In this document: piece after piece, positions 1-8,120 of the stretch
Layout: each line of letters opens with the position of its first letter
Numbering within the stretch: position 1 is the stretch's first letter
Source of the DNA: JAEUMD01 sp050250815
GTDB taxonomy: Bacteria > Pseudomonadota > Alphaproteobacteria > Rhizobiales > Hyphomicrobiaceae
DNA: 12,536 bases
NCBI GenBank assembly: GCA_050250815.1
Contig: JBFWNY010000059.1
Location: 1 to 12,536, forward strand
Reading direction: 5' to 3'
The notes under the pieces: generated by a model
What the model was told of the DNA's origin: nothing
Database searches by the model: none
What the model saw: only the letters and a program-made list of their open reading frames with translations
Made by a program: the position numbers and the translations under genes

Positions 1-344
1 TGCGCTGCAACACTCGTACCTTGATAGCCTTTCGGCACCGATGGCTGCTTACCCCTCGGGTCCGTCTCCGTTCTCGCCGTCGAGACGGGCCAGCTACGGA
101 CGAACCGAGACACGGACGATCGGATGTCGTGTGCTTTCCACGCGTAACATGCCCGTGGTTGTCGGAATTTCCGGTTGACCTTCGAGACACGTTTGGTTCT
201 CGGATTGACTGAGGGCCAAGAGCCGTGACACGCCGTGCCTGGGAAGACACGGCATTGCGCAATTGCGTGCCGGCCGGCCGAAGTCATCTTGTCAGTCGTC
301 GGCCCGCGCTCATAGCATGAAGACTTGGCTCTAAGACGCTGTCG
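1..344. other. Upstream region without a supported gene
   Basis: I find no convincing gene here. A 63-codon frame at 21-212 has no ribosome binding site and no recognisable family. The stretch holds a perfect 10-bp palindrome CGCAATTGCG at 258-267 and, directly after it, an alternating CCGGCCGG tract near 270-280. A five-codon ATG minigene (MKTWL, 317-334) ends just before the next gene and could be a leader peptide or chance. The promoter for the downstream DUF2946/receptor genes should lie here, but I cannot point to clear -35/-10 hexamers or to a Fur, Irr or RirA type operator. Confidence 0.5.
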
Positions 345-719
345 GTGATTTTTTTGCACTCGGCTCTACGCATTCTGCTGGTTTGCGCGCTCCTGTTTCG
401 CGCGTTGGTGCCGGCGGGCTTCATGCCCGCAGCGGCAGCAGATGGCCTGACGATCATCATCTGTAATGCGTTGGGCGACCTACGGACCGTTACGCTCGAC
501 GACGAAGGCAGCCCCGTTCCCTCAAAATCGGACAAGTCCTCGCACGAGCGCTGTGCGTTCGCGGCAAACGTCGCACTTGCGGCGCCGCCCTTGAATTTCA
601 CGTCAAACCTCCAAATGGTCGAAGCCGGCGGCGTAACTCTGGCTGCCGAAGGCACCTTGCGCCCGTACGTACGCGCCGGCCCGCCGCTGGGCTCACGTGC
701 GCCACCCTTCAACTCCTGA
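345..719 (+). CDS. DUF2946 family secreted/membrane-anchored protein
   Basis: A 124-residue protein with a hydrophobic N-terminus (residues 5-25) that would act as signal peptide or anchor. Three features match DUF2946 small proteins: RALVPAGFMP at 19-28, IIIC ending at Cys40, and a CAFAAN motif at 70-75 followed by Ala/Pro. The C-terminus (YVRAGPPLGSRAPP, 108-121) also fits that family's usual ending. The biochemical role of DUF2946 proteins is not known. They often sit next to TonB-dependent receptors and copper-related genes, as here, where a receptor follows after 77 bp. Paired cysteines would suit a periplasmic metal-associated role, but that is inference. The start is GTG at 345 with no strong Shine-Dalgarno; TTG at 354 is an alternative. 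Confidence 0.72.
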   Translation: MIFLHSALRILLVCALLFRALVPAGFMPAAAADGLTIIICNALGDLRTVTLDDEGSPVPSKSDKSSHERCAFAANVALAAPPLNFTSNLQMVEAGGVTLAAEGTLRPYVRAGPPLGSRAPPFNS

Positions 720-732
720 CACGACATTTCTG

Positions 733-769
733 CGCCGCCCGCTTGAGCGGCGTCTTGCACGCACGTGCG
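733..769. repeat. Hairpin and palindrome between DUF2946 gene and receptor
   Basis: The short gap between the two genes holds CGCCGC (733-738) paired with GCGGCG (747-752), giving a 6-bp stem with an 8-nt loop. A perfect 10-bp palindrome, CGCACGTGCG, lies at 760-769. There is no T-tract, so this is not a standard intrinsic terminator. It could be an mRNA processing or attenuation structure, or a protein binding site. Function is unproven. Confidence 0.4.
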
Positions 770-796
770 CGTGCTCGGTCAATCAGGAGCACATCC

Positions 797-3274
797 ATGT
801 TTGAATCCTCCACGCGCAAGGCATGGTCCTTGGCGCTCGTTTTCTCGGCTTCACTGAGCGCGGTCGCCGCGATTGCGTCCGGTGCACAAGCGCAGCAGAC
901 GGCGCCCGCTGGAACGCCACCGGCACCTGGCACGACACAGCTTCCGCCGGTGATCGTACCTCAGACGCAAGCCCCTCCAATTGCACCGGTGGCAACGTCA
1001 CCGAAGCCGAGCGCCGTTGCCCAACCCGCGCCTGCGCCTATTGTGAAGCCTCCCAAGCCGAAGGCCGTCACGAAGAAGAAGCCAAAGCCGCCGCAAGCGG
1101 CCAAGCCCAAGCCTGCACAGGCAATCGCACCGCCCGCCAGCGAGCCACAGCCCGCTCCTGCGTCACCCGCCACCGCGCTCGGCAGCTACAATCCTGCGCT
1201 CGTCGTGCCGGGGCTGGCGCTGCCGCTGCCGCCCGGCACGACGTTGACGACGGCCGGCCCGGTCGATGGTTATCGCGCGCTGACGGCGATGTCGTCGACC
1301 AAGACTGCTACCCCGATCGAGCAGATCCCCCAGTCTATTCAAGTCCTGCCCCGAGCGCTGATCGCAGATCAGACGAGCCTCTCGGTCGACGAGACCGTCC
1401 GCAACGTCAGCAACGTGCAGTCGTTCAACGATCTCAACATCGCCAACACCGATATGGCGGGATCGAAGATCCGCGGCCTCAAGGCGGAGCAGTGGCTCGA
1501 CGGGCTGATCGTCAACTACAATACCGGCGATCGTGACGCCTTCGCCAACGTGGAACGGATCGAGGTTCTGAAGGGTCCATCGGCGATTCTCTATGGCGGC
1601 GGTTCGGGCGCTCCTGCGGGTGGCGCGATCAACGTGATCTCGAAGTTGCCGACCGATCGAGCGGGCGGCGAGGTCGGCATAACTTTCGGCTCGCACAGCT
1701 TCGCGAGGCCGTACTTCGACATCAACCAGCCGCTCACAGCCAATGGCACTGTCTTGTTCCGGATCACTGGCGAATACACGTCCGCCGACAGCTATGTGGA
1801 CGTGCTGGAGCAGGACCGCTATTCGATCAATCCGACGCTGACCTTCACCAACAAGACAGACACGACGCTTACCATCCAGGCGCGCAAGTCGCGCTTCGAG
1901 CAGCAGGCCTATGCCGGGCTGCCCGTCGTCGGAACCGTTGCTGGCAACTTCCGCCTCGATCCCGATCTCTTCGTGGGACACCCGGGCATTCCGCGCAGCT
2001 TCACCGAGGTCGAAGGCGTTACCGTCACATTCGATCATCGCTTCGACCCGGTCTGGTCGTTCAACGTCAAGGGTCGCTGGAGCCGGTCTGGGTTCGATCA
2101 GAACTCGCAGGGTCCGCTGAGCGGCGTGCCCGACGTCGCCCCGCCGTCGACCTGGAGCCTCATCAATACCGAAGTTGCGCAGGAACAGGAGGAGTTGACG
2201 ATCAACTCCAACCTCCAGGCGCGATTTGGACTAGGACCGACGAAGAACACGCTTCTGATCGGTGCCGACTACAGCCGATCCACGGACCAGGGCCACATGT
2301 GGGTCGATTTCGGTGTCTTCCCCGTCGACCTGCAGAACCCTGTGTTCGCGACGCCGTACGCCGACCCCGATCCCACATCGCCTTTCTTCTTTCCGTTCTT
2401 CGATTTCGAGAACGTCTACAAGACGAAGGGCGTCTATGCTCAGTTGCAGACGACGATATTCGACCGCGTCCACCTGATGGGCGGTGTGCGGTGGGCCAAC
2501 ATCGAAGTGGACTACCTGGAGAAGGCGTTCTTCGATCCTGCCACCTTCATGCTGACAAGCCGACTGTTCTCCGTCGATGAATCGAAGCTGCTGCCGCGTG
2601 TCGGCGTCGTCGTCGACATCATCGATGGCCTGTCGGTCTATGCCAGCTACAGCGAGGGCATGCGGTGGGCCGGCTTCAACCAGGCGCTCGACGTGAAGCC
2701 GGAGTTCCACGAAAGTCGAGAAGCTGGCCTCAAGTTCAAGGTTTCTGACCAGTTGAGCGGCACGATCGCCGTGTTCGACATCGATCGCAGCAATATTCCC
2801 GTGATTCTAGGTGGGTTCGTCGGCGCGCTTACCAACCAGCGTGCGCGCGGCTTCGAGACCGACCTCATCTGGCAGCCCAACCGCAACTGGCAGGTGCTCG
2901 CGAACTACGGCTACACCCAGGCGGAGATCGCCTCCGGCGCGAACGCGGGCCTCAAACTGGTCGAGGTGCCGGCCCACTCCGGGCGGGTCTGGGTCAACTA
3001 CACCTTTGATCCCGACGTGCTGAAAGGCTGGAGCGTCGGTGCCGGTGTCTATGCCGCATCCGACCAGTACGTCGATTTCGCCAACGTCTACAAAACGGAC
3101 GGCTACTTCACTGTCGATGCGCGGATTGGCTATGAGAACGAGCGGTTCGCGGCTTCGCTCAACGTCAAGAACCTTACCGACGAAAACTACTTCGTGCCCT
3201 ATTCGTGGTTCGGAGGTCAGGTGGCTCCAGGGACGGACCGCGCGATCTACGGCACGCTGGTCGTGAAGTACTGA
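797..3274 (+). CDS. TonB-dependent siderophore-type outer-membrane receptor
   Basis: An 825-residue outer-membrane transporter that would import a metal-siderophore or similar complex using TonB-ExbB-ExbD energy. The signal peptide spans residues 1-32 (cleavage after AQA, before QQ). Residues about 38-127 are a Pro/Ala/Lys-rich linker including KKKPKPP. The plug domain follows at about 172-285, with TPIEQIPQSIQVLP near its start, VERIEVLKGPSAILYG at 252-267 and GGAINVISKLP at its end. The rest is a 22-strand-type beta barrel. It closes with NLTDENY and the FhuA/FoxA-like ending in which the last residue is Tyr825. Start ATG 797 is chosen because CAGGAG (784-789) is a good Shine-Dalgarno and gives an immediate signal peptide; a TTG at 743 would add 18 Arg-rich residues. 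Ligand specificity cannot be read from sequence. Confidence 0.95.
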   Translation: MFESSTRKAWSLALVFSASLSAVAAIASGAQAQQTAPAGTPPAPGTTQLPPVIVPQTQAPPIAPVATSPKPSAVAQPAPAPIVKPPKPKAVTKKKPKPPQAAKPKPAQAIAPPASEPQPAPASPATALGSYNPALVVPGLALPLPPGTTLTTAGPVDGYRALTAMSSTKTATPIEQIPQSIQVLPRALIADQTSLSVDETVRNVSNVQSFNDLNIANTDMAGSKIRGLKAEQWLDGLIVNYNTGDRDAFANVERIEVLKGPSAILYGGGSGAPAGGAINVISKLPTDRAGGEVGITFGSHSFARPYFDINQPLTANGTVLFRITGEYTSADSYVDVLEQDRYSINPTLTFTNKTDTTLTIQARKSRFEQQAYAGLPVVGTVAGNFRLDPDLFVGHPGIPRSFTEVEGVTVTFDHRFDPVWSFNVKGRWSRSGFDQNSQGPLSGVPDVAPPSTWSLINTEVAQEQEELTINSNLQARFGLGPTKNTLLIGADYSRSTDQGHMWVDFGVFPVDLQNPVFATPYADPDPTSPFFFPFFDFENVYKTKGVYAQLQTTIFDRVHLMGGVRWANIEVDYLEKAFFDPATFMLTSRLFSVDESKLLPRVGVVVDIIDGLSVYASYSEGMRWAGFNQALDVKPEFHESREAGLKFKVSDQLSGTIAVFDIDRSNIPVILGGFVGALTNQRARGFETDLIWQPNRNWQVLANYGYTQAEIASGANAGLKLVEVPAHSGRVWVNYTFDPDVLKGWSVGAGVYAASDQYVDFANVYKTDGYFTVDARIGYENERFAASLNVKNLTDENYFVPYSWFGGQVAPGTDRAIYGTLVVKY

Positions 3275-3334
3275 CGCTCGGCCCTGGTTCCCGAAGATGG
3301 CCGGGACTGCCGCCGTCCATCCCCCCGTCGCTCG

Positions 3335-3354
3335 GCACGGCCTCGCCTCCGTGC
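3335..3354. repeat. Small inverted repeat in receptor-amidotransferase gap
   Basis: GCACGG (3335-3340) and CCGTGC (3349-3354) form a perfect 6-bp stem with an 8-nt loop in the 112-bp space after the receptor stop codon. No run of T follows, so I do not call a terminator. It may tune mRNA levels between the receptor and the next gene or be chance in GC-rich DNA. Confidence 0.35.
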
Positions 3355-3386
3355 GGGGCGACCCCATTGCACGTGAGGCTTCCATT

Positions 3387-4208
3387 ATGAGCATGACCAA
3401 GCGCGATCTTCTTGGTGCAATGGCCGTGGCGATGGCCGGCGGCCAGCTCGCCGCCACCGCAACGGCCACCGAGGCTGCTCGACAACCGGACCACGACATG
3501 GCCGGCATGCCCGCCTCATGGCACGGGTCGGAGAAGATTGCGTTCCTCGCCTATCCCGAATTCACGTCTCTCGATCTCGTCGGTCCGCACTACATGCTGG
3601 GCAGCCTGATGGGCGCAACGACAATGATCGTCGCCAGGACGCGCGAGCCGGTCGTCAGCGACATGAAGCTCGCGATCCTGCCGACACACACCTTCGCCGA
3701 GTGCCCGGCCGACCTCGACATCATCTGTGTTCCCGGCGGCTCGACCGGCACACTCGCCGCCATGCAGGATGCCGAGACGATCGCTTTCCTCAAGGATCGC
3801 GGCGCCCGCGCCAAATACGTCACCAGCGTCTGCACCGGCTCGCTGGTGCTCGGCGCTGCCGGCCTGCTCGACGGCTACAAGGCGACATCACACTGGGTAA
3901 CGCGCCACCTGCTCGCGGAATTTGGCGCCGAGCCCGTCGACAAAAGAGTCGTCATCGACCGCAACCGCATCACCGGCGCGGGCGTGACGGCGGGCCTCGA
4001 CATGGGCCTCCACATGCTGGGCCAGTTGCGCGATCCGCTCTATGCGCAATCCGTCCAGCTTCTGGCCGAGTACGCGCCCGAACCGCCCTACACCGCCGGC
4101 ACCCCCGCCAGTGCCCCCGTGGAGGCCCGTACGATGATGGCGGGCATGTTTACGGGCCTCGTCGCCGACATGAGGGACACGGCGCGCCGCATTCGGGGAC
4201 AACGATAG
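3387..4208 (+). CDS. DJ-1/PfpI family protein, isonitrile hydratase-like, with Tat-like signal
   Basis: A 273-residue class I glutamine amidotransferase-like protein. Residues about 48-232 form the DJ-1/PfpI fold, with the nucleophile elbow SVCTGS placing Cys149 next to Thr150, and Asp63 in SLDLVGP. These correspond to the Asp, Cys and Thr known to matter in isonitrile hydratase (InhA, which turns isonitriles into N-formamides). SHW at 168-170 and LGAAGLLDG at 155-163 also fit that subfamily. The N-terminus TKRDLLGAMAVAMAGG resembles a Tat signal with KR in place of RR, implying a periplasmic protein; most relatives are cytoplasmic. ATG 3387 is chosen because GTGAGG lies 8 bases upstream; the frame is open back to 3297, but that extension lacks a signal-like sequence. 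It lies 112 bp after the receptor and is probably co-transcribed. True substrate unknown; other DJ-1 roles are possible. Confidence 0.85.
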   Translation: MSMTKRDLLGAMAVAMAGGQLAATATATEAARQPDHDMAGMPASWHGSEKIAFLAYPEFTSLDLVGPHYMLGSLMGATTMIVARTREPVVSDMKLAILPTHTFAECPADLDIICVPGGSTGTLAAMQDAETIAFLKDRGARAKYVTSVCTGSLVLGAAGLLDGYKATSHWVTRHLLAEFGAEPVDKRVVIDRNRITGAGVTAGLDMGLHMLGQLRDPLYAQSVQLLAEYAPEPPYTAGTPASAPVEARTMMAGMFTGLVADMRDTARRIRGQR

Positions 4209-4557
4209 GCGCCTGCTCCGGTCGAAACTCCCGGTTCGGAGATTGCCAATCCAAGGCTTTGCTGATTCTGTCGCGCCGCAGCAATGTTCGTAGCGATGAC
4301 CTCCGAATCCCGTGTCGCGCTGAAAACACACCGCAACTGATCGTCCGTGTCGCCGTTTGGTCGGTATTGGCCCCGATCCTCCGTCGTCGCCGACGGTGGC
4401 GACCACCGCAACCGGACATCGGTGGCCGCGAACTTTGCTACACTGGATGTGACCGCGTCTAGCGGTCGGCATCTGCCCCCGGCTCGTCTCGTCTCCCAGA
4501 ACGACGCGTGACCTGCCCCGCCCAGTGCGGGCGGCGCTCCGGCTCGGATGCCGGCCC
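4209..4557. other. Intergenic region before the two-ATPase gene cluster
   Basis: About 350 bp with no supported gene. It contains CGGTGG-CGA-CCACCG (4394-4408), a 6-bp stem with a 3-nt loop, without a following T-tract. It also contains a perfect inverted repeat, GACCGC-GTCTA-GCGGTC, at 4451-4467. A TACACT at 4439-4444 could be a -10 element just before that repeat, but only a poor -35 (CGGACA, 4413-4418, 20-bp spacing) is present. Minus-strand frames run through the region from within the preceding gene; nothing in them is a recognised domain. The promoter of the downstream cluster is most likely here. Confidence 0.5.
4451..4467. repeat. Perfect inverted repeat, possible operator
   Basis: GACCGC and GCGGTC flank the 5-nt centre GTCTA. 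The repeat sits about 90 bp before the first gene of the central cluster and directly downstream of a TACACT that could be a -10 box. The symmetry is seen directly; a regulatory role is inferred from its position. Confidence 0.4.
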
Positions 4558-5835
4558 ATGCACGGGGACGACGCATATCGGATCGGCACGGCCACGCGCG
4601 GGCTGTCTCTCGACGTGCCCGTCGCACTTGAGATCGACGATCATCGCCGGCATCTCCACGTGATCGGTCGCACCGGCACCGGCAAAAGCACGCTGCTGAT
4701 GAACCTGATGTTGGCCGATCTCTACGCCGGCCGCGGCTTCGCGCTGCTCGATCCGCACGGCGATCTGGCGACCGCCCTGATCGACGCCGTCCCGCCGGTG
4801 CGGACGGCCGACGTCATTTATATGGACCCGGCCGATCTCGACCATCCCGTCGGCTTCAACCCGATGGACCGCGTGCCGGCCGACCGGCGCCCGCTGGTGG
4901 CCGCGCAACTGGTCGCGGCCTTCAAGCACCTGTTCGTCGACTCGTGGGGGCCGCGGCTCGAGTACGTGCTGCTCAACGCGCTGCGCCTGCTACTTGACGC
5001 GCGCCAGCCGAGCCTGATCGCCATGCCTCGTCTGTTCGTCGACGAAGCGTATCGTGGCCAGCTGCTGCGCACCTGTCCCGATCCGATCGTGCGCCTGTTC
5101 TGGACGCAGGTGTTCACTGGCTACGGTGAGCGCTTTGCGAGCGAAGTTCTGAGCCCGGTGCAGAACAAGGTGGGCGCCGTGCTTGCGGTTCCTGCCCTGC
5201 GCAACATCCTCGGCCAGCAACGCTCGACCATCGATGTCCGGCGCATTATGGACAGTGGCCGCGTCCTCATCGTCAATCTGGCTAAAGGGCGGCTGGGAGA
5301 GGGCCCGGCGCACCTGCTCGGCGCGTTCTTGGCCACCGCGTTCGCCCAGGCGGCCGAAAGCCGGAGCGAGGTGCCTGAGGAGGAGCGCCGCGACTTTCAC
5401 TTGGTCGCCGACGAATTCCAGAATTTTGCCACCGACAGCTTCGCCTCTATTCTGAGCGAGGCGCGCAAATGGCGCCTGCGGCTGACACTATGTCATCAGT
5501 ATCTGGCGCAGGTCAGCCCCGGCCTCCGCCAGGCCGTGCTTGCCAACGCCGGCTCGCTCGTCGTCTTCCGCTGCGGTGCTGCGGACGCAGAGGTGCTGGC
5601 GCCCGAATTCGGGTTCGAAAGCACGCAGGCGCTGACGGACATCCCCAACTTCACCGCCTGGGCCAAGCTGCTGCGCGGCGGCATGCCCGACGACCCCGCG
5701 CGTGTCGAGACCGACTACCCGGCCTTCGAGCATCGCGGCCGCGACGGCGCCGTTGTGCGTCGCACCAGGGCGCGTCACACCCGGCCGCGTCGCGCGGTGG
5801 AGAAATCCATCGAGCGGATGCTCGGGCTGCCCTGA
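4558..5835 (+). CDS. VirD4/TraG/HerA-class DNA-translocase-like ATPase (ATPase 1)
   Basis: A 425-residue RecA-fold ATPase of the type IV coupling protein (TraG/TraD/VirD4) and HerA/FtsK supergroup, which pump DNA or couple substrates to membrane channels. A beta strand (HLHVIG) leads into Walker A GRTGTGKST at 37-45. It is followed by DPHGDL (65-70) and VGFNPMD (98-104), both typical of this family. The Walker B strand is HLVADEFQ at 281-288 (Asp285-Glu286), and HQYLAQ at 313-318 is the TraM-recognition/sensor glutamine segment. There are no predicted membrane helices, unlike true VirD4, and no long tail. The start is uncertain: ATG 4558 is preferred because the fold begins soon after it; GTG 4525 would add 11 residues. 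No strong Shine-Dalgarno precedes either. It heads a five-gene + strand cluster. Whether its substrate is DNA is inferred from the family only. Confidence 0.87.
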   Translation: MHGDDAYRIGTATRGLSLDVPVALEIDDHRRHLHVIGRTGTGKSTLLMNLMLADLYAGRGFALLDPHGDLATALIDAVPPVRTADVIYMDPADLDHPVGFNPMDRVPADRRPLVAAQLVAAFKHLFVDSWGPRLEYVLLNALRLLLDARQPSLIAMPRLFVDEAYRGQLLRTCPDPIVRLFWTQVFTGYGERFASEVLSPVQNKVGAVLAVPALRNILGQQRSTIDVRRIMDSGRVLIVNLAKGRLGEGPAHLLGAFLATAFAQAAESRSEVPEEERRDFHLVADEFQNFATDSFASILSEARKWRLRLTLCHQYLAQVSPGLRQAVLANAGSLVVFRCGAADAEVLAPEFGFESTQALTDIPNFTAWAKLLRGGMPDDPARVETDYPAFEHRGRDGAVVRRTRARHTRPRRAVEKSIERMLGLP

Positions 5836-5880
5836 AATCTTCGCTTTCGTTGCGCATACATTGGTTATGCGGGCTGTGTG

Positions 5881-7302
5881 ATGCGTATTTGCAGATCGAT
5901 TGCCATCGTCATTGCGATTGTCGTGCTGCCGTTTTCTGGGCCCCCTGCGGCGGCACAGGAGACGCGGACGTTCTTCGTCTTCAAGTCGATCTGCAACGCT
6001 GGCTCTCCCCTGCCGACCTTCACGCCGACGTCCCACAACGTCTTGCATGAGGTGCGGGGCTGGAGCACGACCCGCGCGCAGGCATGCACCACCGTCGTCG
6101 ATGCAGCGCTGTTCCCCGGCGATCGGCCGCGCGAGCGGCAAAAGTGCGCGACCTACGACATGGTCGACTTCACGGTGATGTGCCGCGGCGGCGCGGTGTC
6201 GGCCGCACGCTGGACAGCAGCCACGCATTCGCAAAGTGATCGCTCGTTCCAGCTCGACGGCGACCGGCTGGTCGTCACCCTCAAGGGCGGTTCCGGTTGG
6301 GGCGGTTTGCCCCGCCGCGGCTTCAGCGGTCTCACGCTGGCGCAGGGTGGCACAAGCGCCGCCTATCTGCCGCCCGGCCTCGGCTTCAATCCGAGGCTCA
6401 ACCTGCATCAGGTCGCGCTTCCCTGGCGCGAATTCGTCTCCGGCCAGGCAATGGCCATCGACGCCCTGACCGCGAGTCCGCCGCCGCCCGCGGTCGCGGT
6501 GCCGGGCTGGGTGCGCATGCTGCAAACGCTGTGGCCCTGGCCGCAGCTCGTCATCGGCATTCCTGCCCTCATCTACGCGTTTGTCGCCGCCTTCGGTGTG
6601 CAGCAGAACGCGAGCCTTGGCGGCATGACGCTCGCGATCGTCGCGGTGTTGGCCCTTATCGGGCTGTCGTACTCGAAGCTGCCCGCGACGCTGCCGCAGC
6701 TGGAAATCGAGCGGGTCCGCCAATCGGCGCGCGCCGCCGAGCAACAGCTCGCGCAGGCCGAGCGCGATCGCGCTGCCCTGCGCCAGATCATCCGCGTCTC
6801 GGATGCGACCGGCATGGTCGAGCCGGTCAGTGCCGACGACGTGCAGCGCGCCAAGTCCATGATGGGCAAGCGGACCATTCGGCCCGCCACCCACCAGCCG
6901 GCAGATCCGACGTTCTGGGCGGCAGCGAGCCTGCTGCCGAGCCTCGTGCTGTTCGTGCTCTTCGTACCCGCCTTCGTGCGGGGCTGGCACTACCTGTTCG
7001 TCCCCCATCCGGCCGGCCCGGTGGTGGCGCCGGCCCTGAGCAGAGGTGAGCTGTTCGAAAAGCGCAAGCTGGGCGCTGCGCTGCAGCCCGATTCTCGCCA
7101 GCTACAGCATCACCCGCCGGCCTACCAGACCCGCAACCTGCTGGAGAAGGCCGTGGTGCTGAAGGACAAGATCATCGCCGATGCCGAGATCGCCGAGGCC
7201 GCCATGCGCCGTGATCTCGCCCGGGCCCAGCAGATCGAGGCGGAGGCCGAGCTGCGCGCGGCTCGCCGCAGGCTCCCCTGGTGGAAGAGGTGGATGGTGT
7301 GA
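5881..7302 (+). CDS. Secreted-domain membrane protein with coiled coils, unknown family
   Basis: A 473-residue protein I do not recognise. Signal peptide 1-25 (cleavage in PPAAA before QETRT). A predicted periplasmic region of about 200 residues carries four cysteines (38, 69, 89, 101), enough for two disulfides. It is followed by a Pro-rich hinge (200-208) and hydrophobic helices at about 222-241, 248-264 and 349-367. Charged coiled-coil segments lie at about 274-305 and 418-463, with a basic Trp-rich end (PWWKRW). The likely topology is periplasmic domain, helical hairpin, periplasmic coiled coil, third helix, cytoplasmic coiled-coil tail. ATG 5881 is used; the codon before it is also a start (GTG 5878). 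The gene lies 45 bp after ATPase 1 and its TGA overlaps the next ATG by one base (TGATG), so translational coupling is likely. It could anchor the two ATPases to the inner membrane. Confidence 0.82.
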   Translation: MRICRSIAIVIAIVVLPFSGPPAAAQETRTFFVFKSICNAGSPLPTFTPTSHNVLHEVRGWSTTRAQACTTVVDAALFPGDRPRERQKCATYDMVDFTVMCRGGAVSAARWTAATHSQSDRSFQLDGDRLVVTLKGGSGWGGLPRRGFSGLTLAQGGTSAAYLPPGLGFNPRLNLHQVALPWREFVSGQAMAIDALTASPPPPAVAVPGWVRMLQTLWPWPQLVIGIPALIYAFVAAFGVQQNASLGGMTLAIVAVLALIGLSYSKLPATLPQLEIERVRQSARAAEQQLAQAERDRAALRQIIRVSDATGMVEPVSADDVQRAKSMMGKRTIRPATHQPADPTFWAAASLLPSLVLFVLFVPAFVRGWHYLFVPHPAGPVVAPALSRGELFEKRKLGAALQPDSRQLQHHPPAYQTRNLLEKAVVLKDKIIADAEIAEAAMRRDLARAQQIEAEAELRAARRRLPWWKRWMV

Positions 7303-8120
7303 TGGGTGACGACGACAAGAAGAACCTACCGGCTGCACGATATGACAACGTGCCGGCACGTCCGGGCGGCGATTACCTCACATCGCCGGTGCGCGGCCGC
7401 TCCCTGATCGGGCGCGCGGTCAGCCGCTTCGTGGCGCGGCTCAACGCGGCGACCATCCGGGACAATATCGATCAGGTTAGTGCGCTGCAGGACTATGCAA
7501 AAGCGCGTGGCGCCCTTGCCGACGCGACGCTCGATGCCGAGCTGCGCATCCGCAACTACGTCGAGCATCGCGACGACCTCATCCAGGAGCAGCACGAGGC
7601 GCATCTCGACCGGATGGAGGAGAACCGCCACCAGCGCGACCTCAACCGCCGGCGCCGCGAGCAAACCCTGCTGGCGCTCGATGGATCGGCCGCCCGCAGC
7701 GCCATCGAAGAAGACTACGATCTCAAAATCGCGCGGGCCAAGAAGGAGGCCGAGCTGGCCGAGGCGGCCTGGCAGGCCGACCGCGCCCGTTGGGGCCGCG
7801 AAGCTTTCAATCAGACGCTGCCCTTGCGCAGGGAAAAGATCGAGCACCTCTACAAGACCGGAGCCCTGGACGAGGAGCTCGATCGCCTGCTGCGCGAGCG
7901 CGAGATCGCCACGCAGCGCAGCAGGATGGCCGCTGCTGCTGGGCCTGGCTCGACACCGTGCGCGGAAAACTCGACGGTGGCGCAGCTCCTCCGTGAGATC
8001 GACGAGGAGATCGAGCTCGCGCACCGCACCCATGCCAGCGACGAGATCAAGGCCACACTGTACGCCATGCGGGCGCGGCTGCAGAGCAAGCTTGCCGATC
8101 GCGGCACTCAATCGGAGTGA
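7302..8120 (+). CDS. Charged coiled-coil protein, unknown family
   Basis: A 272-residue soluble protein with no recognised domain. Residues 1-45 are polar, with a basic stretch around RGRSLIGRAVSRFVAR (31-46). Residues about 52-208 are almost continuous charged heptad-like helix rich in Glu, Arg and Ala, and a second short helix covers 225-265. It has no signal peptide or membrane segment, so it is probably cytoplasmic and could bind the coiled-coil tail of the upstream membrane protein. ATG 7302 overlaps the previous stop by one base and has GAAGAGG (7284-7290) upstream; a GTG at 7281 would add seven residues. Oddly, its TGA (8118-8120) is the only stop in an open frame that continues straight into the second ATPase, so a read-through fusion is formally possible. 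Confidence 0.82.
   Translation: MGDDDKKNLPAARYDNVPARPGGDYLTSPVRGRSLIGRAVSRFVARLNAATIRDNIDQVSALQDYAKARGALADATLDAELRIRNYVEHRDDLIQEQHEAHLDRMEENRHQRDLNRRRREQTLLALDGSAARSAIEEDYDLKIARAKKEAELAEAAWQADRARWGREAFNQTLPLRREKIEHLYKTGALDEELDRLLREREIATQRSRMAAAAGPGSTPCAENSTVAQLLREIDEEIELAHRTHASDEIKATLYAMRARLQSKLADRGTQSE

Noticed and set aside
180..310. Possible cobalamin riboswitch upstream of the receptor (TGGGAAGAC at about 240-248 and a GTCAG...GGCC pattern at about 290-304)
   Set aside because: The core landmarks (the GCAAC-containing and GCCACTG segments and a proper B12 box) are missing or too different. The resemblance rests on short GC-rich words.
1163..2038. 291-codon minus-strand frame inside the TonB receptor
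   Set aside because: Lies opposite plug and barrel motifs of a full-length receptor; composition is that of an antisense shadow.
3518..4462. 314-codon + strand frame overlapping the DJ-1/PfpI gene and following gap
   Set aside because: Arg/His-rich out-of-frame translation of the real gene. No family pattern and no ribosome binding site that beats the one at 3387.
4088..4627. Minus-strand frame of 179 codons covering the gap before ATPase 1
   Set aside because: It runs inside real genes on both sides and I recognise no domain. A small remnant in 4210-4480 cannot be excluded, but there is no positive support.
5488..7008. 506-codon minus-strand open frame opposite ATPase 1 and the membrane protein gene
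   Set aside because: His/Arg-rich shadow translation typical of GC-rich DNA. The + strand genes here have signal peptide, P-loop and coupled junctions.
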